From UBA10103 sp964437185 (GTDB lineage: Bacteria > Patescibacteriota > Minisyncoccia > Phycocordibacterales > UBA2100): a stretch of 64,000 nucleotides of DNA. Positions 32,668-40,346 of this stretch are shown one piece after another (position 1 is the first letter of the stretch; the number at the start of each line of letters is the position of its first letter). The notes under the pieces were generated by a model. The model was not told where the DNA came from and ran no database searches. It was given only the letters and a program-made list of their open reading frames with translations. The stretch is from positions 162,350 through 226,349 of the forward strand of contig CAYTFU010000001.1 in assembly GCA_964437185.1 (NCBI GenBank). Reading direction: 5' to 3'. Both the position numbers and the translations under genes were made by a program.

Positions 32668-32762
32668 CCCCGTTAGAAACTCACACGACGTGAGTTGAGA
32701 GAGAAGGCCTGACGTGGTCGGTAAAAAGAATTTCCAAAATCATATGAATACTTCTAACGGGG
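32668..32762 (+). repeat. CCCCGTTAG element arms across the rplS leader and start
   Basis: CCTGCCCCGTTAGAA ends at 32678; its inverted copy TTCTAACGGGG lies at 32752-32762, inside rplS codons 3-7. Between them is a second hairpin AACTCAC/GTGAGTT (about 32678-32696). Same ends as in tsaE and at 35446. Confidence 0.6.
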
Positions 32763-33214
32763 TGAAAAAGAACGTATTTAAAGTATCGCCTGTCGATATG
32801 GAAAGCCGCAAAAACCTCGACCTTCGAGCGGGGGATACGGTGCGCGTCTGGCAGAAAATCGAGGAAAAGGGCAAGTATCGCCTTCAGGCGTTTGAAGGTC
32901 TTGTGCTCGCGCGTAAGCACGGCACTGAGGCTGGTGGCACCTTTACGGTACGACGCGTCGCAAGCGGTGTGGGCGTGGAGAAAGTATACCCACTCTATTC
33001 TCCCATGATCGACAAAATCGAAATCACCAAACGTTCACGCGTCCGTCGCGCGAAACTCTACTTCATTCGCGAGAAGGTGGCCCGTGAGGCGCGCCGACAG
33101 CTCCGCCGCACCCGTATGATGGGAGGTGGTATGACAGAAGAGAGCAAACTTGAGGCTGAGGCAGAAGCAGACGTGCGCGCAAAGAGCGAGCCTGTCGAGG
33201 TGAAGAGCGAGTAA
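32744..33214 (+). CDS. rplS: 50S ribosomal protein L19
   Basis: 156 residues. DLRAGDTVRVWQKIEEKGK, RLQAFEGLVLARKHG, GTFTVRRVASGVGVEKVYPL and SRVRRAKLYFIREK are the L19 core at the 30S-50S interface; an acidic tail (EAEAEADVRAKSEPVEVKSE) is extra. ATG 32744 is preferred; GTG 32714 would add an unrelated peptide. Residues 3-6 (TSNG) come from a palindromic element also found in TsaE. Confidence 0.92.
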   Translation: MNTSNGVKKNVFKVSPVDMESRKNLDLRAGDTVRVWQKIEEKGKYRLQAFEGLVLARKHGTEAGGTFTVRRVASGVGVEKVYPLYSPMIDKIEITKRSRVRRAKLYFIREKVAREARRQLRRTRMMGGGMTEESKLEAEAEADVRAKSEPVEVKSE

Positions 33215-33323
33215 TCCGTTTTCTCTACGGACGACCCTGCCCGAATTTGAGTATTAGGGATATTTTAGCTATAGTTGGGGAGAGTCTTTAGCTGCTAAAC
33301 AGGCGGCTACTTGACAAAGTAAC

Positions 33324-33407
33324 GCCCAGGTGTTGAAATTGGTAGACATTTACCCTTGAGGTGGGTAAGCCCGTAAGGGCGTGGAGGTTCGAGTCCTCTC
33401 CTGGGCA
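33324..33407 (+). tRNA. tRNA-Leu (anticodon GAG)
   Basis: Acceptor GCCCAGG/CCTGGGC, anticodon stem TACCC/GGGTA with loop TTGAGGT, long variable arm, T loop TTCGAGT, discriminator A. An accessory gene module begins 100 bp downstream. Confidence 0.93.
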
Positions 33408-33506
33408 CAAAAGTGAACATCGTGAACGATATTAGCGTTGCGAGCCGTCAGCCGGTGAACTTTTTGGCAGTTCCAACCAAGATAGAATAACGGCTATACT
33501 GCTGCC

Positions 33507-33971
33507 ATGATACGAATGTGGGTGATTTGTCTCTACTTTCACTTTTACCAAGGTTCACGCGGGGGGCCGGAGACCTGGTACTCCGGAGCAATAGATCGGC
33601 ACAACTTTGAAAATCACCTAATGTGGGAGCGGCATTTCACAGAAGGTTTATTCGATCTATTGATACGCCGTGTTCACGACTTGAGCGGAAGATGGACTTT
33701 CCAGAATGGCCGCGGCCAAAGACGGATCGCAAATAGAGGCAGAATGATAAAAGACGTCATAAATCACTGCGTGGAGAAGGGATACCTAATCCCACAAGAC
33801 GGCGATAAAAATCTGAAAATGGATTACCGGGGTCGCCGCTTTGTGTTTAATCCACTTGTATTCTTCAATGAGTGCCTGAAAGAATACGGGTCCGTGCAGT
33901 CGTTTGTTTTTGGCGCAGGCGGTGCCTTCGCAATCTCGGCAGGAATATGGCTGTATAACTCTGTCGTATGA
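33507..33971 (+). CDS. Hypothetical protein, accessory module gene 1
   Basis: 154 residues, not recognised. Aromatic and Arg-rich soluble part (WYSGAIDRHNFENHLMWERH, RRIANRGRMIKDVINHCVEK) and a C-terminal membrane segment (SFVFGAGGAFAISAGIWLYN). TATACT (33495-33500) ends 6 nt before the ATG. Base composition is poorer in G+C than neighbours. Overlaps gene 2 by 4 nt. Confidence 0.7.
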   Translation: MIRMWVICLYFHFYQGSRGGPETWYSGAIDRHNFENHLMWERHFTEGLFDLLIRRVHDLSGRWTFQNGRGQRRIANRGRMIKDVINHCVEKGYLIPQDGDKNLKMDYRGRRFVFNPLVFFNECLKEYGSVQSFVFGAGGAFAISAGIWLYNSVV

Positions 33972-34465
33972 CGGAAGAGGAGAAAAAGGAGATACTTCAG
34001 CGACTCGTAACCCGGGTATCGACTGGCCTGTTTTTTGTTGGACTTGATTATTTACCTCGACATAAAACCCCTGATTCGGCCTGGATTCGAAGTATCTACA
34101 TTCTGATCTCGTTCCACACCGAGCTGCTGCTAAAGGCGATTTATATCGTTAACAACAAATTTCAAGACCTGGAAGATTTGGATAACCGTCTAAGGAAATT
34201 CGGACATAATTTAGAAAAGATTGGTGACGAGATAACAAAAGAAGGGTCGTCCAGCTTTGGAATCAAAAGCATTCGCTTAAAAGGGCATGAGTACAGCGTA
34301 GAAACGGATGGAGGAGGTTTTCTTGTACAGAACTTCAACGACATACGATACGATTTCATAGACGGCAGAATCCGTACTCTCAATGGAATCGAGCATGAGC
34401 TTTTTAAGCAACAGATCGAAATAATGATTTCGATTACCAATAAGTTGAAACCTTTCGCTTGGTGA
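33968..34465 (+). CDS. Hypothetical protein, accessory module gene 2, weakly HEPN-like
   Basis: 165 residues, all-helical, soluble. HTELLLKAIYIVNNKFQDLE, RLRKFGHNLEKIGDE and NDIRYDFIDGR have the order seen in HEPN-type helical bundles (hydrophobic helix, short His-containing helix, Arg-Tyr segment), but no clear R-x4-6-H nuclease motif is present. Coupled with gene 1 by ATGA. Confidence 0.65.
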   Translation: MTEEEKKEILQRLVTRVSTGLFFVGLDYLPRHKTPDSAWIRSIYILISFHTELLLKAIYIVNNKFQDLEDLDNRLRKFGHNLEKIGDEITKEGSSSFGIKSIRLKGHEYSVETDGGGFLVQNFNDIRYDFIDGRIRTLNGIEHELFKQQIEIMISITNKLKPFAW

Positions 34466-34478
34466 TACAATGTTTCCT

Positions 34479-34688
34479 ATGGAAAATGTCTTAAGAAGCT
34501 CGCTTTTCAATAGCCTTGTTTTCGCAACATTGTTATTTGCTGGGTCGTACTGCCTCATTAATTTTTACTTTGAGAAGCAGGTTCAATATCGGTCATTTGA
34601 AGAGTGTCTTTTGGAGGTGAGTGACCCAATGGCGAATTGGGTGACGAGAAAAGGGACAGTTGATTATTGCAGAGCCGAAACCCGCTAG
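34479..34688 (+). CDS. Small membrane protein, accessory module gene 3
   Basis: 69 residues: one membrane helix (SLFNSLVFATLLFAGSYCLI), then a polar domain with two Cys. TACAAT (34466-34471) ends 7 nt before ATG 34479, so it has its own promoter just after gene 2. Not recognised. No gene is supported in 34689-34904. Confidence 0.55.
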   Translation: MENVLRSSLFNSLVFATLLFAGSYCLINFYFEKQVQYRSFEECLLEVSDPMANWVTRKGTVDYCRAETR

Positions 34689-34904
34689 CCGTGCCCTGCT
34701 TAATTCGAGTGATTACTTACGGATCTCACTTTAGTCATTCATAAATCTGCTCATTTGAAAGCAGAAAACGGAGTGTTGAACGCTGCCGTTTAAGGATAAG
34801 CTTCGCGGCGAGGCGAGTGATGTACGGTGCCTTGTGGATTATTCGCATGTCGGCTAGCCGTGCGTCAAAATCAAAATAGGGCAGTTGTGGTATGATTTGG
34901 CGGT

Positions 34905-35153
34905 ATGAAAAGAGCGAAGATTCACAAAACAAAAAACAGACATTTTCCTGTCGTGGTAAGCCGCGGAGAGGATGGTTTCTATATTGTTCAGTGCCCCATG
35001 TTGCCAGGATGTTTTACGCAAGGAAAAACTCTCGACGAGGCGCTGAAAAATATCAGGGAAGTTATTGAATTGTGTTTGGAAGAAAAAGAAAGTCGCGCGA
35101 TGGCGAATGAAATCGGCACCGAGGAAGTGAGCTTGCACACAGTTTTGGTATAG
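34905..35153 (+). CDS. hicB: HicB-family antitoxin
   Basis: 82 residues. HFPVVVSRGEDGFYIVQCPM, LPGCFTQGKTLDEALKNIRE and VIELCLEE are the RNase H-like HicB core. There is no separate DNA-binding domain. TATGAT lies 8 nt before the ATG. It precedes the toxin by 6 nt, the antitoxin-first order. Confidence 0.88.
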   Translation: MKRAKIHKTKNRHFPVVVSRGEDGFYIVQCPMLPGCFTQGKTLDEALKNIREVIELCLEEKESRAMANEIGTEEVSLHTVLV

Positions 35154-35159
35154 GCTGGT

Positions 35160-35387
35160 ATGCCGCGCTTGCCTATCCTCTCTTCGCGTCAGGTAATCAA
35201 GGCGCTTGAGCGCTTCGGATACGTTGTCGTTCGGCAGCGCGGGAGCCATGTACGAATGGCGCATCCCGTTCGGAAGCAGTGGCTGGTAACAGTTCCAAAC
35301 TACAAGGCGATAGACCGTAGTCTGTTGCGACTCATCATTCAAGAGGCGAATTTGTCGGTCAAAGAATTTTTGTCACTTCTTGATTGA
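35160..35387 (+). CDS. hicA: HicA-family mRNA interferase toxin
   Basis: 75 residues, dsRNA-binding-like fold. SSRQVIKALERFGYVVVRQR and GSHVRMAHP (catalytic His) are typical; the usual second part (VP.H..L..GTLR.I) appears as VPNYKAIDRSLLRLIIQEAN, with the His replaced by Tyr. Operon with hicB. Confidence 0.86.
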   Translation: MPRLPILSSRQVIKALERFGYVVVRQRGSHVRMAHPVRKQWLVTVPNYKAIDRSLLRLIIQEANLSVKEFLSLLD

Positions 35388-35420
35388 AGGAGGTGAGCAT
35401 GGCCAACGTGGCGCTTTTGC

Positions 35421-35426
35421 TATGAT
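35421..35426 (+). promoter_or_regulatory. Leaderless promoter -10 now separated from its gene
   Basis: TATGAT with 6 nt to ATG 35433. That ATG begins an abortive 22-codon frame (stop 35499-35501) instead of the adenosyltransferase. Confidence 0.6.
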
Positions 35427-35431
35427 GCGTG

Positions 35432-35520
35432 CATGTCTTTATTCACCCCGTTAGCGCAACGCTTCGCGTTGGCTACGGGGCAGGCGGGTAGGGTAAACTG
35501 AAGCCCATGTCTTTATTCAC
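35432..35520 (+). repeat. Hairpin element insertion with 15-bp direct repeats
   Basis: CATGTCTTTATTCAC occurs at 35432-35446 and again at 35506-35520. Between them lies a 59-bp segment that contains CCCCGTTAGC...GCTACGGGG with inner stem CAACGC/GCGTTG (hairpin 35446-35480) and GGGGCAGGCG, as in tsaE. This is the pattern of an inserted element with target-site duplication. Confidence 0.7.
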
Positions 35521-36070
35521 AGGTAAGGGGGATGATGGGACGACGAAGCTGTTTGATTCTGGCCCTGGCAAGAGGGCAACGAAAGCGAGTCCCATTTTTG
35601 AATGTTTAGGAATGCTCGACGAGCTCAATACGCTTGTGGGGTGGTGCAAAGTCGCGTGCCCGTCCGATCTGATTGCGCAAGAGCGGCCGGTGAAGATTAT
35701 TCTTCATGACGTGCAGGATCATCTCTTTACGATCCAAGCTGAGGTGGCCGGTGCCCCGAAATCTATCCCGCTTTCTAGTGTCGAAATGCTCGGCGTGTTC
35801 ATCAACAAGCTCGAAAAAGAAATGCCGCCCATTACCTCGTTCCTCGTCCCCGGTGGTACCGAATTGTCGTCTCGGCTCGATATTGCCCGCGCCGTTTCGC
35901 GCAGGGCGGAACGGCGGCTCGTGACGCTTCATGAATCGGGCGAGCGGAGCGTGAGCGCTTCGAGCCGTGCGTATGCAAACCGCCTCTCTTCGCTTCTCTA
36001 TGCGCTCACGCGGTACGTAAATCACACTGCGGGAATCGAAGAAAATCCGCCAACGTATCGCGACGTATGA
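35507..36070 (+). CDS. PduO-type ATP:cob(I)alamin adenosyltransferase
   Basis: 187 residues; transfers the adenosyl group of ATP to cobalamin. MSLFTGKGDDGTTKLFDSG is the ATP loop, CLGMLDELNTLVGW helix 1, FLVPGGTELSSRLDIARAVSRRAERRLV the cobalamin/ATP site with the conserved Arg and Glu. The start is the second copy of a duplicated ATGTCTTTATTCAC; the first copy has the promoter. The stop overlaps the next gene by 4 nt. No B12-dependent enzyme is in the window. Confidence 0.9.
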   Translation: MSLFTGKGDDGTTKLFDSGPGKRATKASPIFECLGMLDELNTLVGWCKVACPSDLIAQERPVKIILHDVQDHLFTIQAEVAGAPKSIPLSSVEMLGVFINKLEKEMPPITSFLVPGGTELSSRLDIARAVSRRAERRLVTLHESGERSVSASSRAYANRLSSLLYALTRYVNHTAGIEENPPTYRDV

Positions 36071-37167
36071 TCCGCGCCTATCTCCCGCGAGATTTAGAGG
36101 ACCTCACGCGTTGGTACATGCGTTACATTTCGCCCGCAGCGCTTGTTGCGGGCTTTCTCCTCGACAACCTGGTCCTCCTTCGTCGAGTAGATTTGTGGAT
36201 GGGGCACGTACTCCTCTTCACGTACCTTTTTGTTGCGGCTGCGTGCATCGTGCTTCTCAACCTCATTACGAGCGGTCGCATCAAGAATGCATGGATAATG
36301 CGCGCGACACCGATTATTCCCGTTGCCGCACAGTTTGCCTTCGGCGGACTTTTCAGCGCGTATCTCGCGCTCTATAGTCGGAGTGCTGCATACTCGGTGA
36401 GTTGGATATTTGTGATCATCGTCGCGGGCCTGCTCTTGGGCAATGAGCGATTTGTTCGCCTCTACATGCGGTTTTCATTTCAAATCGCTATTTTCTTTAC
36501 ATCGCTATTTTCGTTTTTAATTTTCTTCCTGCCAGTCGTTTTACTCCGCATCGACACGTATATATTTCTCCTCAGTGGCGTCGTTAGCCTCGCGCTCATC
36601 GCGCTACTCGTCGGCCTCCTATATTCTCTGACGCCGGAAATCGTGCTCGCGGAAGGGAAACGCGTCGCCCGCTCGATCGCTATTATCTATGTGCTCTTCA
36701 ATGTGCTCTATTTTACAAACGCGATTCCACCGCTCCCGCTCGCGCTCAAAGATGCGGGAATTTATCACGGGATATCGAAAAAATCGGAGGGTGGCTATAC
36801 GGTTCTCGAAGAGCTCGTGCCGTGGTATGAGGCGTACCTACGCTACAACACCTCCTTCCATTTGCAGCAGGGGAGTACCGCGTATGCATTCAGCGCGATC
36901 TTCGCCCCCTCGGGTCTTTCGACCGTGATTCTCCATGAATGGCAGCGTTACGATGACGTGCTCGGAGCGTGGGTAACAACCGATACGCTCCGCTTTCCGA
37001 TTACGGGTGGGCGTGATGGCGGGTATAGAGGATACACAATTAAGACGGTCACGCCGGGAAAGTGGCGGGTCAACGTAATTACCCAATCGGGTCGACTCAT
37101 CGGGAGACTTTCATTTGCTGCTCGAAGTGACGCTGCGACGCGGAAGCTCGAGGAGTTGGAGAAGTAG
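36067..37167 (+). CDS. DUF2914-domain membrane protein
   Basis: 366 residues: seven hydrophobic helices (about 20-225) followed by a C-terminal extracytoplasmic domain, about 100 residues, with VILHEWQRYDDVLGAWVTTD, GGRDGGYRGYTIKTVTPGKW and GRLIGRLSFAARSD, the DUF2914 pattern. Coupled by ATGA to the adenosyltransferase gene. Function unknown. Confidence 0.82.
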   Translation: MIRAYLPRDLEDLTRWYMRYISPAALVAGFLLDNLVLLRRVDLWMGHVLLFTYLFVAAACIVLLNLITSGRIKNAWIMRATPIIPVAAQFAFGGLFSAYLALYSRSAAYSVSWIFVIIVAGLLLGNERFVRLYMRFSFQIAIFFTSLFSFLIFFLPVVLLRIDTYIFLLSGVVSLALIALLVGLLYSLTPEIVLAEGKRVARSIAIIYVLFNVLYFTNAIPPLPLALKDAGIYHGISKKSEGGYTVLEELVPWYEAYLRYNTSFHLQQGSTAYAFSAIFAPSGLSTVILHEWQRYDDVLGAWVTTDTLRFPITGGRDGGYRGYTIKTVTPGKWRVNVITQSGRLIGRLSFAARSDAATRKLEELEK

Positions 37168-37222
37168 TCGTGGTCGCGGGTCGCGCCGATGCTCTAAATC
37201 TGTTATAAATCGGATGTTCGAT

Positions 37223-37295
37223 GGCGACTATGGTGTAATGGTCAACACTGGAGCTTGTGGAGCTCTCGATTCGAGTTCAATTCTCGATAGTCGCC
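37223..37295 (+). tRNA. tRNA-His (anticodon GTG)
   Basis: Extra 5' G (G-1) opposite C73, acceptor GCGACTA/TAGTCGC, anticodon loop CTTGTGG, T loop TTCAATT. No CCA encoded. Confidence 0.93.
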
Positions 37296-37328
37296 CCCGT
37301 GTAGAAATAAAGTAGGTATAATGCGCCG

Positions 37329-37667
37329 ATGACCATGCTGCTTGCTGTTCGGGTTGCGCTCGTGTCCGCGCCGGTGTTTGTGATGATCGCGCTCATACCA
37401 TTCATCACAAATGACTACGTACTCACCGCAATCTACATTGGAGTTATTGCAGTAGCGACACTCCGTTACACACGGAACGACCGGATATTTCTCGTGTTTG
37501 GTTTCTTCATGTTGCTCCTCGGAGAGTACGCGTTTATATCGACGGGCGTGGAGACGTTTGAACGGCGCACGCTCTTTGGCGTCATGCCGCTTTGGCTCCC
37601 ATTTCTCTGGGCCTATATCTTCGTCGCTATCCGACAAAGCGCTCTTTTGTTTGAAAAATATCTCTAA
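37329..37667 (+). CDS. Small polytopic membrane protein, 112 aa
   Basis: Four predicted helices (ALVSAPVFVMIALIPFI, YVLTAIYIGVIAVATL, IFLVFGFFMLLLGEYAF, PLWLPFLWAYIFVAI). Not recognised. TATAAT (37317-37322) ends 6 nt before the ATG; the gene follows tRNA-His by 33 nt. Convergent with the glycosyltransferase gene. Confidence 0.7.
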   Translation: MTMLLAVRVALVSAPVFVMIALIPFITNDYVLTAIYIGVIAVATLRYTRNDRIFLVFGFFMLLLGEYAFISTGVETFERRTLFGVMPLWLPFLWAYIFVAIRQSALLFEKYL

Positions 37668-37703
37668 ATATATCAGCGACACGCATGAGTTCTTCTCAGG
37701 GTA

Positions 37704-38735
37704 TTATGCTCCTGGAATTTTCAAGCGTAAAGGAGTGAGAAGAGATTCAAATGCGTCGGCGGACTTCTCCCAAGAATAGGTGAGTGCTTTTTTGCGACAC
37801 GCATCTCGACTGAGTTTTAAACACTTGATCGCCGCGTCGCGGAGGTCTTCGCTTAGGTAGCCATCAACGCCGTTTGTGATGATGTCTCGTGGCCCCATTA
37901 CATCGTGAGCTGCTACCGGTATGCCGCAGGCAAGCGCTTCAATAACCGCAAGTCCAAAAGTCTCTGTTCGTGATGGAAAGACAAATACGTCCGCTATCGA
38001 GAGCCAGTCGACGAGCTCTTGTCCGTGTTTATAACCGACAAAAACTGCAGAGTCGCCATACTTTTTTTCCAATCGAGTGCGATCGGGCCCGTCACCAATG
38101 ATTAGCTTTGTGCCGGGAAGGTTGAGCGCAAGAAACTCCTCGCAATTTTTTTCTATCGCCAGTCGACCCAGGTATACGAACACGGGATGGTGGGGAAGGG
38201 AGTGCGGGGGATTGGAATTGCGCTTAAATAAATCCGTATCTACGCCGAGGGGCCATAGCGAAAGATATTCAAGTCCGTGCTTCTCAAGTATTTCTCTCAA
38301 ACTTTCGGTTGCAACCATGGTTGCGCTTCCCGCATTATGAAACCAGCGCAGAAAAGCGTAGACGATTGGGGTTAAGAATTTTCCGCGGACTCTCGCTTCC
38401 ACATACATTTGAAAATGCGTATGGTAAGCGGTGGTGAAGGGAATCCCCTTTGATCGGCAGATTGATCGGGTAGCAATACCAAGCGGCCCTTCGACGGCGA
38501 CGTGTATCGCGTCGGGCGCATGCTGTTCGATCATTGCGCGCAGTCGCTTGCGAGGAAAGAGTGACAGCCGAATCTCTGGGTAGGAGGGCAGGGGGATGGT
38601 CTTGAACAGTCCGGGATGAATGACTGTGACCGTATACCCCCTTTTTTCTAAGAGGGCAATTATATGGTCGTATGTTGTGACGAGACCGTTGACCTGTGGG
38701 TGCCAGGCGTCCGTCACGATTGTGAGTCGCTTCAT
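37704..38735 (-). CDS. Glycosyltransferase family 4
   Basis: 343 residues, GT-B fold, retaining, sugar-nucleotide dependent. N-terminal TIVTDAWHPQVNGLVTTYDH is typical of the MgtA/SqdX-like subgroup; the C-terminal domain has FVYLGRLAIEKN, LIIGDGPDRTRLEKKY, FVGYKHGQELVDWLSIADVF and the E-x7-E site FPSRTETFGLAVIEALACG. A lipid glycosyltransferase of envelope synthesis is likely; the acceptor is not shown. Confidence 0.9.
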   Translation of the reverse strand: MKRLTIVTDAWHPQVNGLVTTYDHIIALLEKRGYTVTVIHPGLFKTIPLPSYPEIRLSLFPRKRLRAMIEQHAPDAIHVAVEGPLGIATRSICRSKGIPFTTAYHTHFQMYVEARVRGKFLTPIVYAFLRWFHNAGSATMVATESLREILEKHGLEYLSLWPLGVDTDLFKRNSNPPHSLPHHPVFVYLGRLAIEKNCEEFLALNLPGTKLIIGDGPDRTRLEKKYGDSAVFVGYKHGQELVDWLSIADVFVFPSRTETFGLAVIEALACGIPVAAHDVMGPRDIITNGVDGYLSEDLRDAAIKCLKLSRDACRKKALTYSWEKSADAFESLLTPLRLKIPGA

Positions 38736-38797
38736 GTGATGTCCACCTTACCACGCTCTAACATCCCGGACTCTCACGGCCATAGTACAATGCAGCC

Positions 38798-39001
38798 ATG
38801 GATCCCGAGATGCGGCAGCGGCTTGAGTTGATCGAGAAGAAGGTCGACGCAGTGTACGTATCGGCGGAAAAGACGCGGAAATACTTTCTCACCACGCTTA
38901 TTGTAACGGGGGTCGCCTTCGTACTACCACTTATCGGTCTTCTGTTTGCGATACCCTCGTTCCTCTCGCTCTACGGCGATCTCGGTAGCCTCGGCTTGTA
39001 A
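38798..39001 (+). CDS. Small membrane protein, 67 aa
   Basis: Basic amphipathic N-terminus (MRQRLELIEKKVDAVYVSAE) and a C-terminal hydrophobic half (TLIVTGVAFVLPLIGLLFAI). TACAAT (38786-38791) ends 6 nt before the ATG. Not recognised. Confidence 0.65.
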   Translation: MDPEMRQRLELIEKKVDAVYVSAEKTRKYFLTTLIVTGVAFVLPLIGLLFAIPSFLSLYGDLGSLGL

Positions 39002-39086
39002 GTATTTGCACTATAGCTCGTCTCACAGGATGCTAGAATGAACATTACTAGAAACTAACAGCTTAAAGCTATAAGCTATTTATCAT

Positions 39087-39899
39087 ATGGATCAACAGAC
39101 GGCAGACAAGATTATTATGGCCACGCATTGGCCTCGCACCATGGGGGCGACCGCGCTCGGTATGCTCGCGCTCTTCCTCCTCGTGGGGACGGTGAGCGAA
39201 CTCAAGGGTATTCGATTTATCGGTAGCGGCGTTACCGCTTCAAATATCATCAGTGTGTCTGGTGAAGGTGAAGTGTTCGCTGTGCCCGACACAGCGACCT
39301 TTTCGGTGACGGTGCAGGAAGAGGCGAAAGATGTGAAGGCGGCGCAGGATGTTGCGACGAAAAAGATTAATGAAATCATCGCATACCTGGAAAAGGAAGG
39401 TGTTGCAAAGAAAGATATTCAGACGGCCGATTACAGCCTGTATCCACAGTACGATTACACCAACGGCGTGTGCACGCAGGGTGGGTATTGTCCGCCGGGG
39501 AAACAGACGTTGCGTGGGTTCCAGGTGTCACAGACGCTGACCGTAAAGGTGCGTGATACTGATACGGCAGGTAAACTTCTTTCGGGCGTTGGGTCTCGCG
39601 GCGTTTCGTCGGTGAGCGGACTCAATTTTGAGGTTGACGATAGGGAGGCCTCAGAGGCAGAAGCGCGCGACATGGCAATCATAGACGCGAAGGCGAAGGC
39701 CGAAGTGCTCGCAAAATCGCTCGGCGTAAGCATCGTGCGGATCGTCGGCTTCAGCGAAAACTCAGGTGGATATCCTGTGCCCATGTACGCGCGTGGCATG
39801 GACATGGCGGTGATGGAATCAAAAGCTGTATCTCCCGAGATTCCTGTTGGACAAAATAAGATCACCTCGAATGTGACAGTGAGTTACGAGATTCGGTAA
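39087..39899 (+). CDS. SIMPL (DUF541) domain protein, membrane-anchored
   Basis: 270 residues: N-terminal membrane segment (ATALGMLALFLLVGTVSEL), then the SIMPL/DUF541 domain with ISVSGEGEVFAVPDTATFSV, EKEGVAKKDIQTADYSLYPQ and SEAEARDMAIIDAKAKAEVLAKSLG. Family members are exported proteins of unclear role. The nearest -10 (TAGAAT, 39034) is about 47 nt upstream and gives a leader with AGCTTAAAGCTATAAGCT repeats. Confidence 0.85.
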   Translation: MDQQTADKIIMATHWPRTMGATALGMLALFLLVGTVSELKGIRFIGSGVTASNIISVSGEGEVFAVPDTATFSVTVQEEAKDVKAAQDVATKKINEIIAYLEKEGVAKKDIQTADYSLYPQYDYTNGVCTQGGYCPPGKQTLRGFQVSQTLTVKVRDTDTAGKLLSGVGSRGVSSVSGLNFEVDDREASEAEARDMAIIDAKAKAEVLAKSLGVSIVRIVGFSENSGGYPVPMYARGMDMAVMESKAVSPEIPVGQNKITSNVTVSYEIR

Positions 39900-39908
39900 T
39901 AGGCGCTC

Positions 39909-39939
39909 GGGGCCGTCGCGTCTGACGCGACGGCCCCTT
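39909..39939 (+). terminator. Terminator-like hairpin after the SIMPL gene
   Basis: 12-bp perfect stem GGGGCCGTCGCG/CGCGACGGCCCC, 5-nt loop; only two Ts follow. Confidence 0.65.
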
Positions 39940-39959
39940 GACGTGAGTGTGATATCAGA

Positions 39960-39994
39960 TACAATGCAACCCATAAGCCCCGCAAGGGGTTTTT
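39960..39994 (+). promoter_or_regulatory. secE-nusG promoter with terminator-like leader hairpin
   Basis: TACAAT (39960-39965), expected start near 39972, then CCCC-GCAA-GGGG (39978-39989) followed by TTTTT. The hairpin lies between promoter and secE, so it could attenuate the operon. Confidence 0.5.
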
Positions 39995-40012
39995 GACTAG
40001 GAATAAAGAAAT

Positions 40013-40336
40013 ATGAGCATCGGACAATATCTCAGGGATACCCAGGCAGAACTCAAGCACGTTGCGTGGCCGACGCGTCTTCAGACGATTGTATACACCG
40101 TGCTCGTGGCACTGTTGTCCGTAGTCGTCGCGCTCTACCTCGGCGTTTTTGACTATGTCTTCACGAGCGGTCTTGCGCGGTTCCTGGAAGTTCTCCCTTC
40201 GGCCGCCCCGATCATCGAGATGCAAAATCTTGATTCGACGAGCACTCCTGCGATCCAGGTCTCCCCGGCGGATGTTTCCGAGGTTCCGAGCGCAGCACCA
40301 GCGCCATCTCTCGAAGATGCCTTAAAGGTCAACTAA
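40013..40336 (+). CDS. secE: Preprotein translocase subunit SecE
   Basis: 107 residues: SecE core YLRDTQAELKHVAWPTRLQT (amphipathic helix) and one membrane helix (IVYTVLVALLSVVVALYLGV), followed by an unusual Pro/Ala/Ser-rich tail of about 40 residues. It is followed by nusG after 10 nt, the usual order. Confidence 0.92.
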   Translation: MSIGQYLRDTQAELKHVAWPTRLQTIVYTVLVALLSVVVALYLGVFDYVFTSGLARFLEVLPSAAPIIEMQNLDSTSTPAIQVSPADVSEVPSAAPAPSLEDALKVN

Positions 40337-40346
40337 TATTCGTACT

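Noticed and set aside
34735..34932. A 65-codon minus-strand frame ahead of hicB
   Set aside because: It overlaps the hicB promoter and start, has no start signal and matches no family I know.
35389..35426. AGGAGGTGAGC followed by an ATG and eight codons after hicA
   Set aside because: The best Shine-Dalgarno site in the region but the frame ends after eight codons; no evidence of a leader peptide function.
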